A model generated the notes under the pieces. The model was not told the origin of the DNA, did not search any database, and saw nothing but the letters and a program-made list of their open reading frames with translations. From the NCBI RefSeq assembly GCF_027943255.1, contig NC_072896.1:64746501-64810500 (forward strand): a stretch of DNA of 64,000 nucleotides. Reading direction: 5' to 3'. The position numbers were made by a program, and so were the translations under genes. The number at the start of each line of letters is the position of its first letter. The stretch's first letter is position 1. Positions 20,740 to 32,245 of this stretch are shown here, piece by piece. The DNA comes from Anastrepha obliqua. Its lineage: Eukaryota; Arthropoda; Insecta; Diptera; Tephritidae.

Positions 20740-21477
20740 TTTAGAAAAAAAAACACAAAAGTGGATCTACCTCAAGATCCAGGTTATAGAGGATCTAGCT
20801 ATGGTCCGAAATAGGCTTTTTTGTTTGAGACCCTCCAATTTTCTACCCTTACTGAGGTATCTTCAGACAGTAATATTATATCTATTACTTCCGCCCCTCC
20901 TCTAAAGCATTCCGTGCATGGAAAGGTAAAAGTCGGGGTATTACCACTGTTACATACTGTTAGGTTAGTATTAATGATAAATTCATATTGTATAAGGACT
21001 CACATTGGTCATTCGTTTCGGTACTCCCCCATAAGGTATGCCTCGTCAGGCGGTGCTGGTTGATCGTGTGCCATATAGACGGAGGCAATTTTGATTCTGA
21101 CGCCGTCAGCAGCCTCCAATTCGATGAGCTATAGGATGGGATTAAAACTATGTTTAAATGTCTTTTTGCTACAGTACATGCCCTGGGGTTACCCTGTGTC
21201 CGCTAATAGTACAAGTTGTAGTTTTTGAGAGAATCCGCTTACCTCAGTACTCCGCACTCTGGGTTCCTGTATCAGTGCGATGTCTACGTCCTCCTCAAAT
21301 CGGAGAACGGTTAGGTTGTCCGTTGCAGTCCTGAAGTGCTGCAGATTGATCTGGACAACCTTGAGACCCATATTTATTGGTCGTTTTTAGAGGCGCTAAG
21401 CTGCATGCCCGTATGCTGCTCATTAGCGCCATCGTTTTTGGTAGAACCGGCTTCCTCCAGTTGCATGCACATGACAT
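20740..21477 (-). pseudogene. R1-like LINE, ORF1 end and endonuclease
   Basis: Reading the minus strand from 21477: a short ORF1 tail, then ORF2 starting MGLKVVQINLQHFRTATDNL (21371) with DVDIALIQEPRVRS, the first catalytic block of AP-type endonucleases in R1/Jockey-group LINEs. After a break near 21190 the second half continues: ELEAADGVRIKIASVYMAHD, then GNTPTFTFPCTECFRGGAEV and VIDIILLSEDTSVRVENWRV. These are the later endonuclease blocks. The GDFN-containing middle was deleted. No reverse transcriptase follows. Confidence 0.75.
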
Positions 21478-21715
21478 GAATGACTCAGTTTTTTCTCGAA
21501 CAAGGGCTGCCGCCTCAGTAAACTACCCTGTCTAGTGAACAGTGTATCACCCCACTCCTTACGTCACAGGAGCAACTCTATTGCTGCGTATGCCATAAAC
21601 GGCTCCACCCGAACTCCACCTCTGTTAGGTGTAATAAGTGCAACGGGTGAAGCCACCTTAAGACCTGTTCAGGCCTTAAGACACATAGGGAGTGCATTAA
21701 TTTTCACATACCTCG
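21478..21715 (+). mobile_element. LOA-type LINE 5' end fragment
   Basis: The leader remnant GAATGACTCAGTTTTTTCTC, then CAAGGGCTGCCGCCTCAGTA, leads into ORF1. The ORF1 cysteine domain is split by frameshifts (TSVRCNKCNG-like, then THREC). It is the same family as 9818 and 26893. It ends abruptly near 21695 where AT-rich sequence begins. Confidence 0.65.
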
Positions 21716-22480
21716 AAAAAATCTTCAGAGTAATGATTTATTCTTCCTGGAGCGGGTTAGAACTGTTTATGCCTCGAAACGTCCTTTGATTAGAACATTT
21801 AATGAGTTTAATCAGATTTCAAGTTCTTTGGCTTTTGATTTATCGCTATGTAAATAAAAGTCCAAATTATCACTCAACGATTTTTTTAAATAATCACCAA
21901 ATACAGAATACACATATTGTTACTGTTAGATCTATATAGTCTGTAAAAGACTTTGTATTTCTAGATTTATTAAATGAATAAATGAATAAAAAAAAATTAT
22001 GCGTGTATTTTTGAATTCTTACTGTTTGTATACTTTTGAGATTTTCAAAAGAATAAATAATAATAAATATTAAATTATTAAATATTTGATACAATAACAT
22101 TTTAACAACTTTAGACGAAGATAAATTCCTCTAAATTTTAGGAGTTAATGGGGAACAATTCCATTTGTTGAATATTTCATTCAGTAGGATCACATTTGCA
22201 ACACCTTAATTGAAATTTCAAGGTGATACCATTTCATCATATTTAAAATAAAATCGTTTAATATTCGATGCTCCTTTTTTAAAAGATGGTTTCAGGTTTC
22301 GCACTTTCCACCTATCTAACTCCCATGAAGCTCACTTTTATTCATTTCTTATAAAAAATTTGTACAGCTGATTGAAGAAGCAGTGACGATTGAGTGATTG
22401 ATTGATAGATGGAAATAAAATTATTGTGTATTCAAAGGAAAAGTGAAATATTAAATTTAGAGTTTAACATAATATTAAGT
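21716..22480. other. No gene recognised
   Basis: Very AT-rich intron sequence; no feature seen. Confidence 0.45.
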
Positions 22481-23641
22481 ATGCAGTTTTATTTCATTTC
22501 ATAAATTATAGAAAATCAAAACGAAAAATAGGTTCTTCACAAAAACAAAAAAGTTCTTTGGGCAAAAGTTTAAATACTCGCAAAAAGTTAACTATAATTC
22601 AGTAAAACTTATTAAATTTAATATCTAAAAAATATTTGTTGGACCGCACCGAATCACTGCTTGTAGACGACGTGGCATGGATAATACCCCATTCTCCGTT
22701 TCGGACACTGTTATTTCTGACTATATTTTATTGAGAGCTTCATTTAGCGAATCTTTACTAGTTTCAGCTGCATTAAATAATTTGCGTTTCATTAACTCCT
22801 AAACATGCATAGGGTTTAGGTTTGGTGATTGAGGAGGGCTATAGGGCTATAAAGCTGACGCATATTAAAGCGGTCATTCCTTTACCGAAAGTGCGGTGTG
22901 CTTAGTATCGTTGTTCTGTTGGAATTTTCAATGTGGGCCAAGACCCAAATTGTTCACACAAAGCTTTAAATTTTCACCAATAAAGGCCTAATATCCGATG
23001 CCACCTGCTCTTATTGTTTCCAAAACCATTGCATTGCCACCACCGTGTTTTACTGTTGTATGCAAATTTCTTGTGGGACGCGCTGTTTTAGGTTTTCTTC
23101 CGAAAAATTGAATTAACATTCATCACTGAAAAGTGCAGTTTTAGATTCTACGGACTTCTCTTTGAACTTATTTGCAAACTCCAATCTAAGCCCTCTATTT
23201 TTCTTTCATATTAAATACTTCTTCCTCTGCTTCTATACCCGTTCTACCGCATTGCTCTTTGCACGGTTTTGAGTGAACTTGCTTACTGGAAGTACTAGCG
23301 ATAATATTTGCTCGTTGTGGAACAATTAAATTAATTTTAAATGTTTTATAATTAGCATTTTAACAATCGATTCTATTTCTTTTCTTTTGCCCATATTTTG
23401 GGGTATAACTGGCACTGATGATAATAAAAATACAACTTATAACATATGTATCTCAACTAAAAATAACAAATCTGATCAAAACCACAGATATAACGTTAAT
23501 CGTTTGTGAATAAAAACCATACATGCGTATTTAAATTTTCATTCAGTGAACGTTTTTGTTTTTATAAATTTCACGGTTATGATTGCGGCGAGGAAACTAT
23601 TTTTTGTTTTCTATCATTTATGAAATGAAATAAAACTGCAT
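22481..23641 (-). mobile_element. Tc1-like transposon, complete ends, decayed gene
   Basis: Terminal inverted repeats of about 45 bp are clear: TGCAGTTTTATTTCATTTCA at 22482 and its complement TGAAATGAAATAAAACTGCA ending at 23640. The minus-strand transposase starts MGKRKEIESIVKML (ATG at 23394). It shows Tc1 features such as a SDE-like first catalytic block near 23130, NDTKHTALSVKEW (second block) and SPNLNP (third). It ends SMPRRLQAVIRCGPTNIF near 22640. Stops and frameshifts are frequent. Length (1161 bp) is below the usual 1.3-1.6 kb. Confidence 0.75.
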
Positions 23642-24480
23642 TCTTACAATTGTGGTAAAATGTGTACTTTTCTTTAAACTGCAATTTTGAAGGGTGTATT
23701 TAAACTTTAGTCTCTCACTGCGCATAAATAAATCTGAGAGAGAAATGTTTTCGCTTCGTGCTTTCGCGAATTATTCTTAGCACAATTTATCGATTTTAAA
23801 ACCTTCTGGCTTCAAAATATATATTTTCTGTCTGGGTTGATGTCTGTTTGCCACACATTGACGGAAAATGACCGCTAGCTCTTCTTTTATACTGCGTATG
23901 TGTAAAAAATTCAGAGATATGTCTTTACTTTTACTTATAAAGCATACTTAGTAAATTGAAAACTTCGACTGCGTTTTTGAATTATGGCACTCTTGCAGCA
24001 AATAAACGATTTGTGCATGGACACTTTGTTACCAAATATTGACGATATGAATGAAACAAAAGTATTTTCCGTCCTAATAATTGTTAGTTTTTAGTACTGC
24101 AGCAAATATTTAGCAGCATTGAAGCTATAAAAGTCATGTCAAACAACAAAGCAGAAACTTCAAAACCTTCCATAAATACGAAAGTTGTAATTAAATATTA
24201 GTATGTGATAGATGCAAACTCATTACCCACTCTTAATTAAGAAATAGAAAAAATATGCTTGTTTTATTTTTTATCAACCGTTCGTTATGTCGCAACTAGA
24301 TTCATTCATATAATATTTTGCTTAGCCATTGAGTTATTCATTTCGGGTAAACGCGTATTCACGTTATTATGTACTTGTATTACTATAAGTTATGAGTATC
24401 TCGCCAATTTAAGCTTTTCATACGCATCACAATGTCCGTTCAGGTGAGCAGAATGATGTGAAAATTTGCCCCATAACGCC
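23642..24480. other. No gene recognised
   Basis: AT-rich intron sequence with no recognisable repeat or gene. Confidence 0.4.
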
Positions 24481-24870
24481 ATACATCTTTTTTTGGTTAG
24501 GTAGCCATGTATTCAACATACACACAATCCGGTTTAGTTGATTAGAGGCAATAACCAAGGGTATGCGTTGTATTCTATTGTGCTCTTTATGGACCCCAAT
24601 AAAATGCATACTCGATATTTACAAATAACTGTAATGAATGTTTTATTATTCATATTTAAAATGATATATAACCTGTTACCCATATATTTATCAAGGCTAC
24701 TAGTATATGTGGGGGAAGTGCAACCGTATAATTTAAGGAAATTTTAGAATTAATATGTACAGAACTCGTAGGTCACAAAACACTCTATTATATAAAGGAT
24801 TAAAATTACTTAATGAATTGCCAACACTGTTAAAACCGAAGAAATATTATTATATATAGAAGATGATTGA
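24481..24870 (+). pseudogene. LINE ORF2 C-terminus (CR1/Jockey group)
   Basis: Plus-strand frame 24538-24747 reads RYLQITVMNVLLFIFKMIYN, then LLPIYLSRLLVYVGEVQPYNLR. This is the conserved region after the reverse transcriptase in CR1/Kiri-like LINEs (FIFKM-x-x-x-LLP, then Y-x-LR). A shifted frame continues to LLYKGLKLLNELPT near 24830. No RT remains. Confidence 0.6.
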
Positions 24871-24928
24871 TCGATTATATTAAAGAAAATATTGTATAAA
24901 ATAATCGTAGCATTAAGCAAACCATGCA

Positions 24929-25500
24929 AAAAATAAAAAATAGTTTAAAAAAACTAAAAAACACGCTTTTATTGCTAATCGAACTAAAAAGTAGAAACTA
25001 AATTTTAATGACAAAAGGATCTATAATGAAGTAATAGCAAATCGAACAATCAAGTCAAAGTCAAAGTCAACTACCTCAGAACAGAATTATAACAAAAATT
25101 AAGATACAAATAGAGTAATTCAAATTAGAGTTAAAAGAGTGGGAAGCATTTTGCTTCACTTTCATAACCCTCTGTACATAGGTAGTTGCCAATAGAATGA
25201 TTGTAATATTTACTATATCAAGCATCCCACGCTTTTAACTCTAATTTGAATTACTCTATTTGTATCTTAATTTTTGTTATAATTCTGTTCTGAGGTAGTT
25301 GACTTTGACTGATCGTTCGATTTGCTATTACTTCATTCTAGGTCCTTTTGTCATTAAAATTTATTTTCTACTTTTTAGTTCGATTAGCAATAAAAGCGTG
25401 TTTTTTAGTTTTTTTAAACTATTTTTTATTTTCTACTTTTTAGTTCGATTAGCAAAAAAGCGTGTTTTTTAGTTATTTTTTTTAAACTATTTTTTATTAT
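24929..25500. repeat. Long inverted repeat, 220-bp arms
   Basis: The arm 24929-25148 and the arm 25222-25441 are inverted copies with roughly 97% identity by eye, separated by a 73-bp spacer. The shared blocks include GCTTTTATTGCTAATCGAAC, CTACCTCAGAACAGAATTAT and AGAGTAATTCAAATTAGAGT. The outer end of the right arm is tandemly repeated once more at 25432-25500. There are no coding frames. It could be a foldback element, or the product of a palindromic duplication of unknown repeat sequence. In the Rapgap1 pre-mRNA it would fold into a long hairpin. Confidence 0.85.
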
Positions 25501-26060
25501 GACTGAAGATTATTGTTATCATTGCAGTCAGTGAATTAATGATTCGATATATTCGTGTTACATTTAATTCCTTTCTTATCGACTGTGAGTCTAAAGCTAT
25601 GCAGTTATCGGCCGTGATAAAGAAGTAATCGGGATGAAGAACTTATTTCGTGGAGGGAGCCTGAGAAACTGATTTACAAGAATAAATAAAGATTTTTCAT
25701 TTTACAACCAAATTCACCTTACTTTTTGCCCACAGCAAAAAAAAGAAAATATTCATCCTGGCTATCCTAATAAGGATAATGGAAAACTTTTATCAAATTA
25801 TTGCATTGTCATCGGTCCTTGATACGTGTGCAAAATTTCAAGTCGATCAGATTTTTAGAAGCCAGTGAAAATTAAGCTCAAAGATTCCGTTACATACATA
25901 CATACATACAACCCGACCTAATAAAAGTGTGTTAATAATTTTATAAATAAAAATAAATTTATGAAAATACTACTATTATGAATTGAAAATAGCAAGAAAG
26001 TCAAATAAATAAATTACAAATTACAAGGGTTTCTGATAATTCAAGTGAAGACTTTACTTT
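25501..26060. other. No gene recognised
   Basis: Intron DNA; the end (26028-26060) belongs to a short repeat shared with 249-288. Confidence 0.4.
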
Positions 26061-26074
26061 GCTCTAACAGATAT

Positions 26075-26860
26075 CGCAACAGTAAGACTTGGGCAGTACG
26101 AACAGGAGGGAATTTGGTATCCCCACAAAACTAATACGGCTTTGCAAGATGACGTTGCTCAACACCAGCAGCGCCGTCAGAATTGGGAAGGACCTATCCG
26201 AGCCGTTTGATACCAAACGAGGTTTCAGACAGGTTGACTCGCTGTCGTGTGACTTCTTTAACTTGATGTTGGAGAGCATCGTACGAGCCGCAGAACTTAA
26301 TCGCTCAGGCACAATATTTTATAAGAGCGTACAATTGTTGGCATATGCCGATGATATTGACATCATCGGCCTTAACAACCGCGCTGTTAGTTCTGCCTTC
26401 ACCAAACTGGATAAAGAGACAAAGCGAATGGGTCTGGTGGTGAACGAGGACAAAACGAAGTACCTCCTGTCTTCAAACAAACAGTCGGCGCACTCGCGTA
26501 TCGGCACCCACGTCACTGTTGACAGTTATAATTTCGAGGTTGTAAAGGACTTGTTTATTTAGAAACCAGCATTAACACCGATAGGTTAGGTTGGTATGGT
26601 TGCCCAGGGAATGGGCACACTTGGCCGAAGAAAGATTCGTCCTTTGTGATACCATTACGAAGGGGTGAGGCGAGAGAGGAAGACCGATGGGATGCAGGGA
26701 GAAGGCGGGGAGAGGTGGTGCTGAGATGGTTAGGAGCGGATTGGAAACCAGTATTAACACCGATAACAATGTCAGCCTTGAAATCCAACGTAGAATCTTC
26801 CTTGCCAACAAGTGCTAATTTGGACTAAGTAGGCAACTGAGCAGTAAAGTCGAACAAAAC
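26075..26860 (+). pseudogene. RTE-like LINE reverse transcriptase, interrupted
   Basis: Frame 26089-26562 is open for 157 codons. It carries FGIPTKLIRLCKMTLLNTSS and FDTKRGFRQVDSLSCDFFNL (RT block with G-F-R-Q), then LLAYADDIDIIGL with the catalytic YADD. The continuation is LDKETKRMGLVVNEDKTKYL. The frame is cut at 26562 by a 160-bp insertion (26584-26743) and resumes at about 26766 (NNVSLEIQRRIFLANKC). The aspartate pair of the RT active site is intact, but the usual GDP of R-Q-G-D-P is VDS here. Endonuclease and 3' end are missing. Confidence 0.75.
26562..26765 (-). mobile_element. R1-like LINE 3' fragment with 22-bp TSD
   Basis: The direct repeats 26562-26583 and 26744-26765 (GAAACCAGCATTAACACCGA with one C/T difference) flank an insert at 26584-26743. 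The insert begins GGTTAGGTTGGTATGGTTGC and carries GGGCACACTTGGCC and TTGTGATACCATTACG. It is homologous to the 3' end of the LINE at 32246-32562. On the minus strand it is a heavily 5'-truncated LINE tail. The 22-bp duplication marks it as a separate retroposition into the RT gene. Confidence 0.75.
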
Positions 26861-26892
26861 TAACACTCTACAAGACTCTCATCACTTCATCA

Positions 26893-27810
26893 CTACTTCT
26901 CTCCAGAGCTGGCGTTGAACCCAACCGTGGACCACAAGTATTTTACTGCTGCATCTGCCACAAACGGCTCCACCCGAACACCACCTCGGTTAGGTGTAAT
27001 AAGTGCAACGGGTGGTGCCATCTTAAGACCTGCTCAGGCCTTAAGACTCATAGGGAGTGGTCCACAAGGTATGTGGCCACGTGTTGCTCCCGCCCTCAGG
27101 CGTCCTCTGCCTCAACGGCGGTACCGCCCTCCGTGCCGGCACGTCAAACTGCCGCCACCAACAATACCTCAACGGTAAGGAACCCCCACGCGCAACACAA
27201 CTTCTTCACTGACCCGCAACCCTCCTGCTCCTATCCCAGTGCGGGGACAAACCAGCAGCTCTTGGTCCCCCGCACAGTCTGCTCCGTGTGTCAGACCGTA
27301 GTTCCTCGGAACTTGACAAGAGTTTAATTCAATTCTTGCAATGGCTGGTGCCATTTTCGGAGGTGCTCCGGCCTGCACACCACCCGTGAGTGGGCATGCG
27401 ACTTCGTTGCCCCCTGCTGCAGAGCTCTGCACCCGCAACCGCCCTCAGTGGCGCGGCCGCCCGTCAGCGTCAGGTCACAACAACTTTTGCGGAACGCACA
27501 GTAGGACCAACGTAGACAACACCACGCGTCCCTCACCCCCCGAGTTACGATTCCACTCCCGCGAAGTTTCAAGCTATTACAACTGAACTGCAACGGACTC
27601 ACGAGCAAGATTGACGAAATAGTCGACTTCATGAGCCGGTATGGTATCAAGATAGCTGCGGTCCAAGAGACAAAACTGCACGCTAGCTCCCGCCTGATTA
27701 CCTTGGAATCCAACCACCATCCATGGCAGACGAGAGCTCCAACTTAGCCGAGAGTCCCGTGTAACCTTGGCACAATTACATTTTTTGGCACATTTTCACA
27801 TACCCCATCA
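26893..27810 (+). mobile_element. LOA-type LINE, ORF1 zinc fingers and ORF2 start
   Basis: ORF1 carries two related cysteine-rich modules. The first, from about 26940, has CCICHKRLHPNTTSVRCNKC, then HLKTCSGLKTHREW. The second has CSVCQTVVPRNLTRV near 27280, then CNGWCHFRRCSGLHTTREWA, with a stop between. ORF2 follows at about 27570: FKLLQLNCNGLTSKIDEIVD and KIAAVQETKLHASSRL, the first AP-endonuclease blocks. Near 27735 the sequence jumps to the extreme 3' coding end (AGCCGAGAGTCCCGTGTAAC, as at 53235), so almost all of ORF2 is deleted. It ends near 27830. Confidence 0.75.
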
Positions 27811-27929
27811 AACCCACTCAAACAGGAAACAAATTGCTCTTTCCCGCACTTTTGGAATTCGTAAATGAATTTGGTATCATAATTTTAATTGAAACGCTCA
27901 ATGAAGGAAATAAAATTTCACGCTATGGG
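27811..27929. other. Short spacer
   Basis: AT-rich, no feature. Confidence 0.4.
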
Positions 27930-28690
27930 AAATATCTGAGCTATTATATTTAAAATAGGATGTGGCAACTATGTAGAGAAAAACGTTTCGAAAGAGCTAA
28001 AGGCGGAGCTGTTTATTTTGTTAAAGAGAGAATAGAAAATATTGGAATCAAATGCTTATTTAAGGATCATATAATATGATATAACATAGGTAAAAACAAA
28101 AATGGAAATTTTTAAATTATTTACACTTTACATAAAACGCAAGGACTCGACTCGAGAATTCGAAAATTTTGAAAACTCTTTCCCACAAAATTAGTACAAC
28201 AATAAAATAATAATAGGGGGCATGAATGATAAGATAGGGGATGCGATGCAAGATTTTGACGACATTTTTAAATGTGAGGATGATTTTTGAACTGAGGAAA
28301 TCAAAGGACGCTACGATAAATGCAAACGGAAGAAAGTTTAGAGAAACTTGAAATTTAAATGGTCTTGTAATTATGAATGGGCAAACAGAAGGTGATGAAG
28401 ACGGTAATCTGGCATTTATTGGAGGAATGGGTAGTTCGGTTAAGGATAATTGTGCAGTAGGACAGAAGCTGTTGGGTTTAGTAGAGGGTTGGGTTTACGG
28501 TTGAGAAAAAAATCTGGTCAGATTATGTTTAAATTTGAAGGATTGTTATAATTAAAAATGCAAGTTAGTACCGAAAATAATTTGGAAGAATTCGAAGGCA
28601 ATATGAAAATGCTAAAGAACGAATTAGATTTAGATGATACCAGGTTGCTCAATACGTTTTGCGGTTCGATAAAAGAGGGCATTGCTACTA
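27930..28690 (+). pseudogene. LINE endonuclease, decayed
   Basis: Plus-strand pieces read RFERAKGGAVYFVKERIENI (27990), then EILNGLVIMNGQTEGDEDGN-like residues (28340-28400) and FIGGMGSSV (28420). LLGLVEG follows (28470). The order and motifs fit the second half of an AP endonuclease of a LINE (N-G, then G-S-S-V-I-D-Y). Several frameshifts and stops; no RT follows before the Tc1 element. Confidence 0.5.
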
Positions 28691-28737
28691 GCCTACATTT
28701 TTTTTATTATGTTGGTACACTCTTCATATAAACGTAA

Positions 28738-30018
28738 ACTTGCAAGAGAAGTATCCGTACAAAAATAAATGAAAGCAACATATTAAGAAATTTATTGTAA
28801 AAAAAAACTAAAACATTTTAAACTTTTATGAGGAATGTTTAGTCAGTAATTTTTATACAATTGGTGATTTTTTATTGCACAGCAACCAGAGCTTAACATT
28901 TTATGCCGAATGCTTGGGATCATTATCATGCTGAAACCAAAAATCATTACCAAGCTGCAACTTCTGAACGCTTTGCATCATGCAATATTTAAATAAGAAA
29001 ATTGATCCATTGTTGACTCTATAAAAACAAATTTGCCAACACCTTGCGCAACCAAACACCCTCAGACCATCACACCTTCCCCGCCATGCTTCGCAGTTGG
29101 TACAAGATTTTTTTCGAGCGCAGTACCACTCTTACGGTACACTCGTTTTCCTCCTTTAATGCCAAATATGTATGTAATATTTGCTTTCATCCGAAAATTG
29201 AAAACGTTCCCAAAATTTTGGACGCTTGTTAACGTATTCGTTTGCAAAATCCATGCGTTTTTTCTGTTGGTTTCGGATATGTACGGTTTTCTACGTGCTA
29301 CACGTCCGCGATACCCATCTTTTTTAAGTATTTTACAGTATCGTCGTGTACATGCTTGCCAAAGAAATTGAGAAATGTTTTTACATATTTGAGAAACCGT
29401 AATTCGAGGAATGTTTTTCACTGATTGCAATATGGTTCATTTTTCACGTACGGTCAGCTTACTAGGTCGACCAAAACGTGGCATTGACACAATTGAACCA
29501 GTTGTATTGTAGTTACTATATGTTTGCACGACATACTGCAAAAAAGAGTGACTTCTTCCTATGAATTGCCCAATTTCGCGGAAAGATTGGCCTTCATTTC
29601 TAAGTTTGAAGTAATTTTTCCCTCGCCAACACTAATTTCCTTAGTTTTGAGGGCCATCGCTATTTCTTGCACACAAAAACTTTAAAATAACTCCAAAGTA
29701 ATGTAGTCAAAGCGAAATCAATTACAAACTAAAATAAAACCGTTATTGGATATGAATATGCCACTGTATACTAAGGTGAATCCATGTTTTCATGTGTATG
29801 TGTCTGCTTCGTTGAAGTGGAGTTTTTTGTTTTTGTTTTGTAAAATTTAATTTTTAAAGATGTACTTAGGAAAAAATGTATAGAAGTTGTAGACAAATTA
29901 CTGACTAAACATTTCTCATAACAGTTTGAAATGTTTTAGTTTTTTTTATTCTTAATTTTTTGAATTTCTTAATAAGTTGCTTTCATTTCTTTTTATAGGG
30001 ATACTTTTTCTGGCAAGT
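28738..30018 (-). mobile_element. Tc1-like transposon with about 150-bp TIRs
   Basis: The ends are long inverted repeats: ACTTGCAAGAGAAGTATCCG from 28738 matches the complement of the right end (CTGGCAAGTGT, 30010-30020). Similarity continues through CAGTAATTT blocks at 28854 and 29900. The minus-strand transposase starts MALKTKEISVGEGK (29657). A helix-turn-helix follows (FREIGQFIGRSHSFLQYVVQ, GRPSKLTVREK), then the second DNA-binding half (VSQICKNISQF) and GYRGRVARRKPYISETNRK. Then comes HGGEGVMVWGCLAQGVGKFV. The gene stops before the second and third catalytic residues and runs into the TIR. An internal deletion therefore removed the C-terminal half. Confidence 0.75.
29062..29430 (-). pseudogene. 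Tc1 transposase central part
   Basis: The uninterrupted 122-codon portion of the transposase of the enclosing element, from ILQSVKNIPRITVSQICKNI to the EGVMV motif. The first catalytic aspartate region is altered, reading NFRMKANITY instead of the usual F-S-D-E-S. Confidence 0.65.
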
Positions 30019-30109
30019 GTATATGAGGTTTCATTTCAATCTGCCAATTCATTCTTTGATTACAAACCATTTAGTACCAACGTGTCACGGTATTTTCTAC
30101 AACGTAAAA
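30019..30109. other. Spacer
   Basis: No feature. Confidence 0.4.
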
Positions 30110-30965
30110 AATCAAGTATTGTGCGGTGATTGAATTTTTATTTTTGGAAGGCTTAAAAGCAACGGAAATTTATGAACGAATGTTGAAAGTATATAGGACT
30201 TTTCGCCATCAATAAGTGGAATAGAAAGATGAGTTGCTGAATTTAAACGTGGTCGTACAATCCTTGAAAACGATCCACGTCAAGGACGTCAACGAAATCG
30301 TAGAGAAAATTCAGAAAATCGACGAGTGACTGAAAGAGATTTAGTAGAAGCCATAGGCATCTCATTGGGCATTGTAAGAAATATTTTGACTGAAGTATTG
30401 GGTTTCAGAAAGCTGTGTACACAATGGGTGCCGTAGTCGCTAGCAATGGAATAAAACACATTCGAATGCGACTTTCTCAGCAACATTTTGAGTGTTTTCG
30501 AAAGAATAAAATGGTGTTTGTGCGTCGATTCATCACTATGGATGATCACCATGATCCTAAATCAAAACAAAAGGCTAAAGAGTGTTGTGAACCTAGCTCT
30601 TCTGCTCCGAAACGAGTTTCTGTCCAGAAATCGGCCAGGCTGGTGTGAGCATCAGTTTTTGGAGTGCGAAAGGAATTTTGTTTGTGGATTACTTACAAAC
30701 TGGTAAATCAATACATTCCGAATATTATTGTAACCTTTTAGTTCAACTGAAGGAACAAATACGTGAAAGAAGGCCCAGGTTGCAAACGAAAAATATTTTT
30801 CATTAGGACAATGAACCGTGTCATAAGACAATGGCTGAAATCCATGAGTTAAAATTCGAATTGTTGGAGCATCCAACGTATTCACCATATTTGGCCCCTA
30901 TGGGCTTCCATCTGTTTCCAGACCGAAAAAAAATTCAGCTGTGGAAGTGGAATAAAGTGCATTTC
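30110..30965 (+). pseudogene. DD34D mariner remnant
   Basis: Plus-strand pieces in several frames give a mariner transposase. First is an N-terminal helix-turn-helix (LKATEIYERMLKVYRTF, then AEFKRGRTILENDPRQGR). Then come RRVTERDLVEAIGISLGIVR, MRLSQQHFECFRKNKMVFVR and a second half. The second half has FHQDNEPCHKTMAEIHELKF-like residues with the second catalytic D near 30810, and HPTYSPYLAPMGFHLFP near 30880. The last aspartate is replaced (M-G-F instead of S-D-F). The 3' end is cut by the LINE starting near 30977; no right TIR. Confidence 0.65.
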
Positions 30966-32245
30966 AAACTATAAAATTGCGTTTTTCTTATCGAACCGCA
31001 AAACTTATTCAACAACCTAATATTACAAAAATAATCAATAATTCCTTACCAGATAGACATGTAATAAATAAAACTCTACATAAAAAAGTGATTTTGTTTA
31101 ATTGGCGAAGTGAAAAGTTCGGTAAAATGTGGTTCAAAGCACTTCAAGAGTATAACGAAACACAGTTACAGTCTGACAGCGGAAGGTATTTGACGGCAAA
31201 TAAACAATATAAAGCAGTTTGTGAATAAAGCGAGGAAACTATTATGACCAAAAATAAATGATATTAATTGTAGCAAAGATTGGTGGGCTCTGGCAAATGA
31301 AATAAGTGGTCAACGAACTGATTTTGGTTGGAATATAAATCCGTCTTTGTTTAGGGAATATTTCAAAACAATTTTAAATCCAACCCAGACAGCGAGTAAC
31401 ATTATCTACGCTGCTATAGAAGTAGAAACTTATTTCTTGGACTGCCCAATCACTGTGCACGAAATAGTTACAATGATTAATAATACGAAAGGAAATAATG
31501 CAAGGCGTCTAGGCTTGAGAGGATTTCATATGAATTTTTCAAAAATTCCACCAGTAGGTTTTTGGACCAGCTTGTGGAAATTTAAAATAAGTTATATCCA
31601 ACTGGTAAAGTGAGAGACATTTTTTCAAACAAATTTAACACAAATTACAGAGGAATATCTTTTATGAATTGCAGTGCAAAAATTCTAATCGGTGTTTTAA
31701 ATTCTCGACTGGGTTAATGGGTTGAAGAAAATAACTTCATCATATTGAACGATTGACAATATCTACACACTTACGTCAATAATGCACTTAAAATTTAACG
31801 AAAAGAAATAGATTATGCCTTTTTTGTTGTTTTTAATTTCATTTACAGCCTACCATATGTGGTATGCGGATATTTTCCGAATGTGTTAACTTCATTGAAC
31901 AGCTACATATATCTAGAGACAAGATTATTCAGAAGTTGAAGATTATCCAGATGATTTTGAAACGTTCTCGGGGGTAAAGCAAGGGTGTATGATGTCTCCT
32001 TTACTTTTTGTGCTATATTTAAATGACTTGCATGAAGATTTGGGTAGTGGTTTGAAATTTGACAATCTTAATACAAGGCCGATGATAACGTTATTTTGGC
32101 AAATGAAATAAATTCACTTCAAAAAATGGCAAATAATCTAGAGGTTTACTGTGAAAAATGGAACATGAAGGTTAACATAGCCGAATCGGAACTAATGGTC
32201 TTTCGTCGTGGGAGCAAACGATGCAAAAAAGAAAAATGGCAAGTG

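Noticed and set aside
29033..29371. 112-codon plus-strand frame
   Set aside because: Antisense shadow of the Tc1 transposase at 29062-29430.
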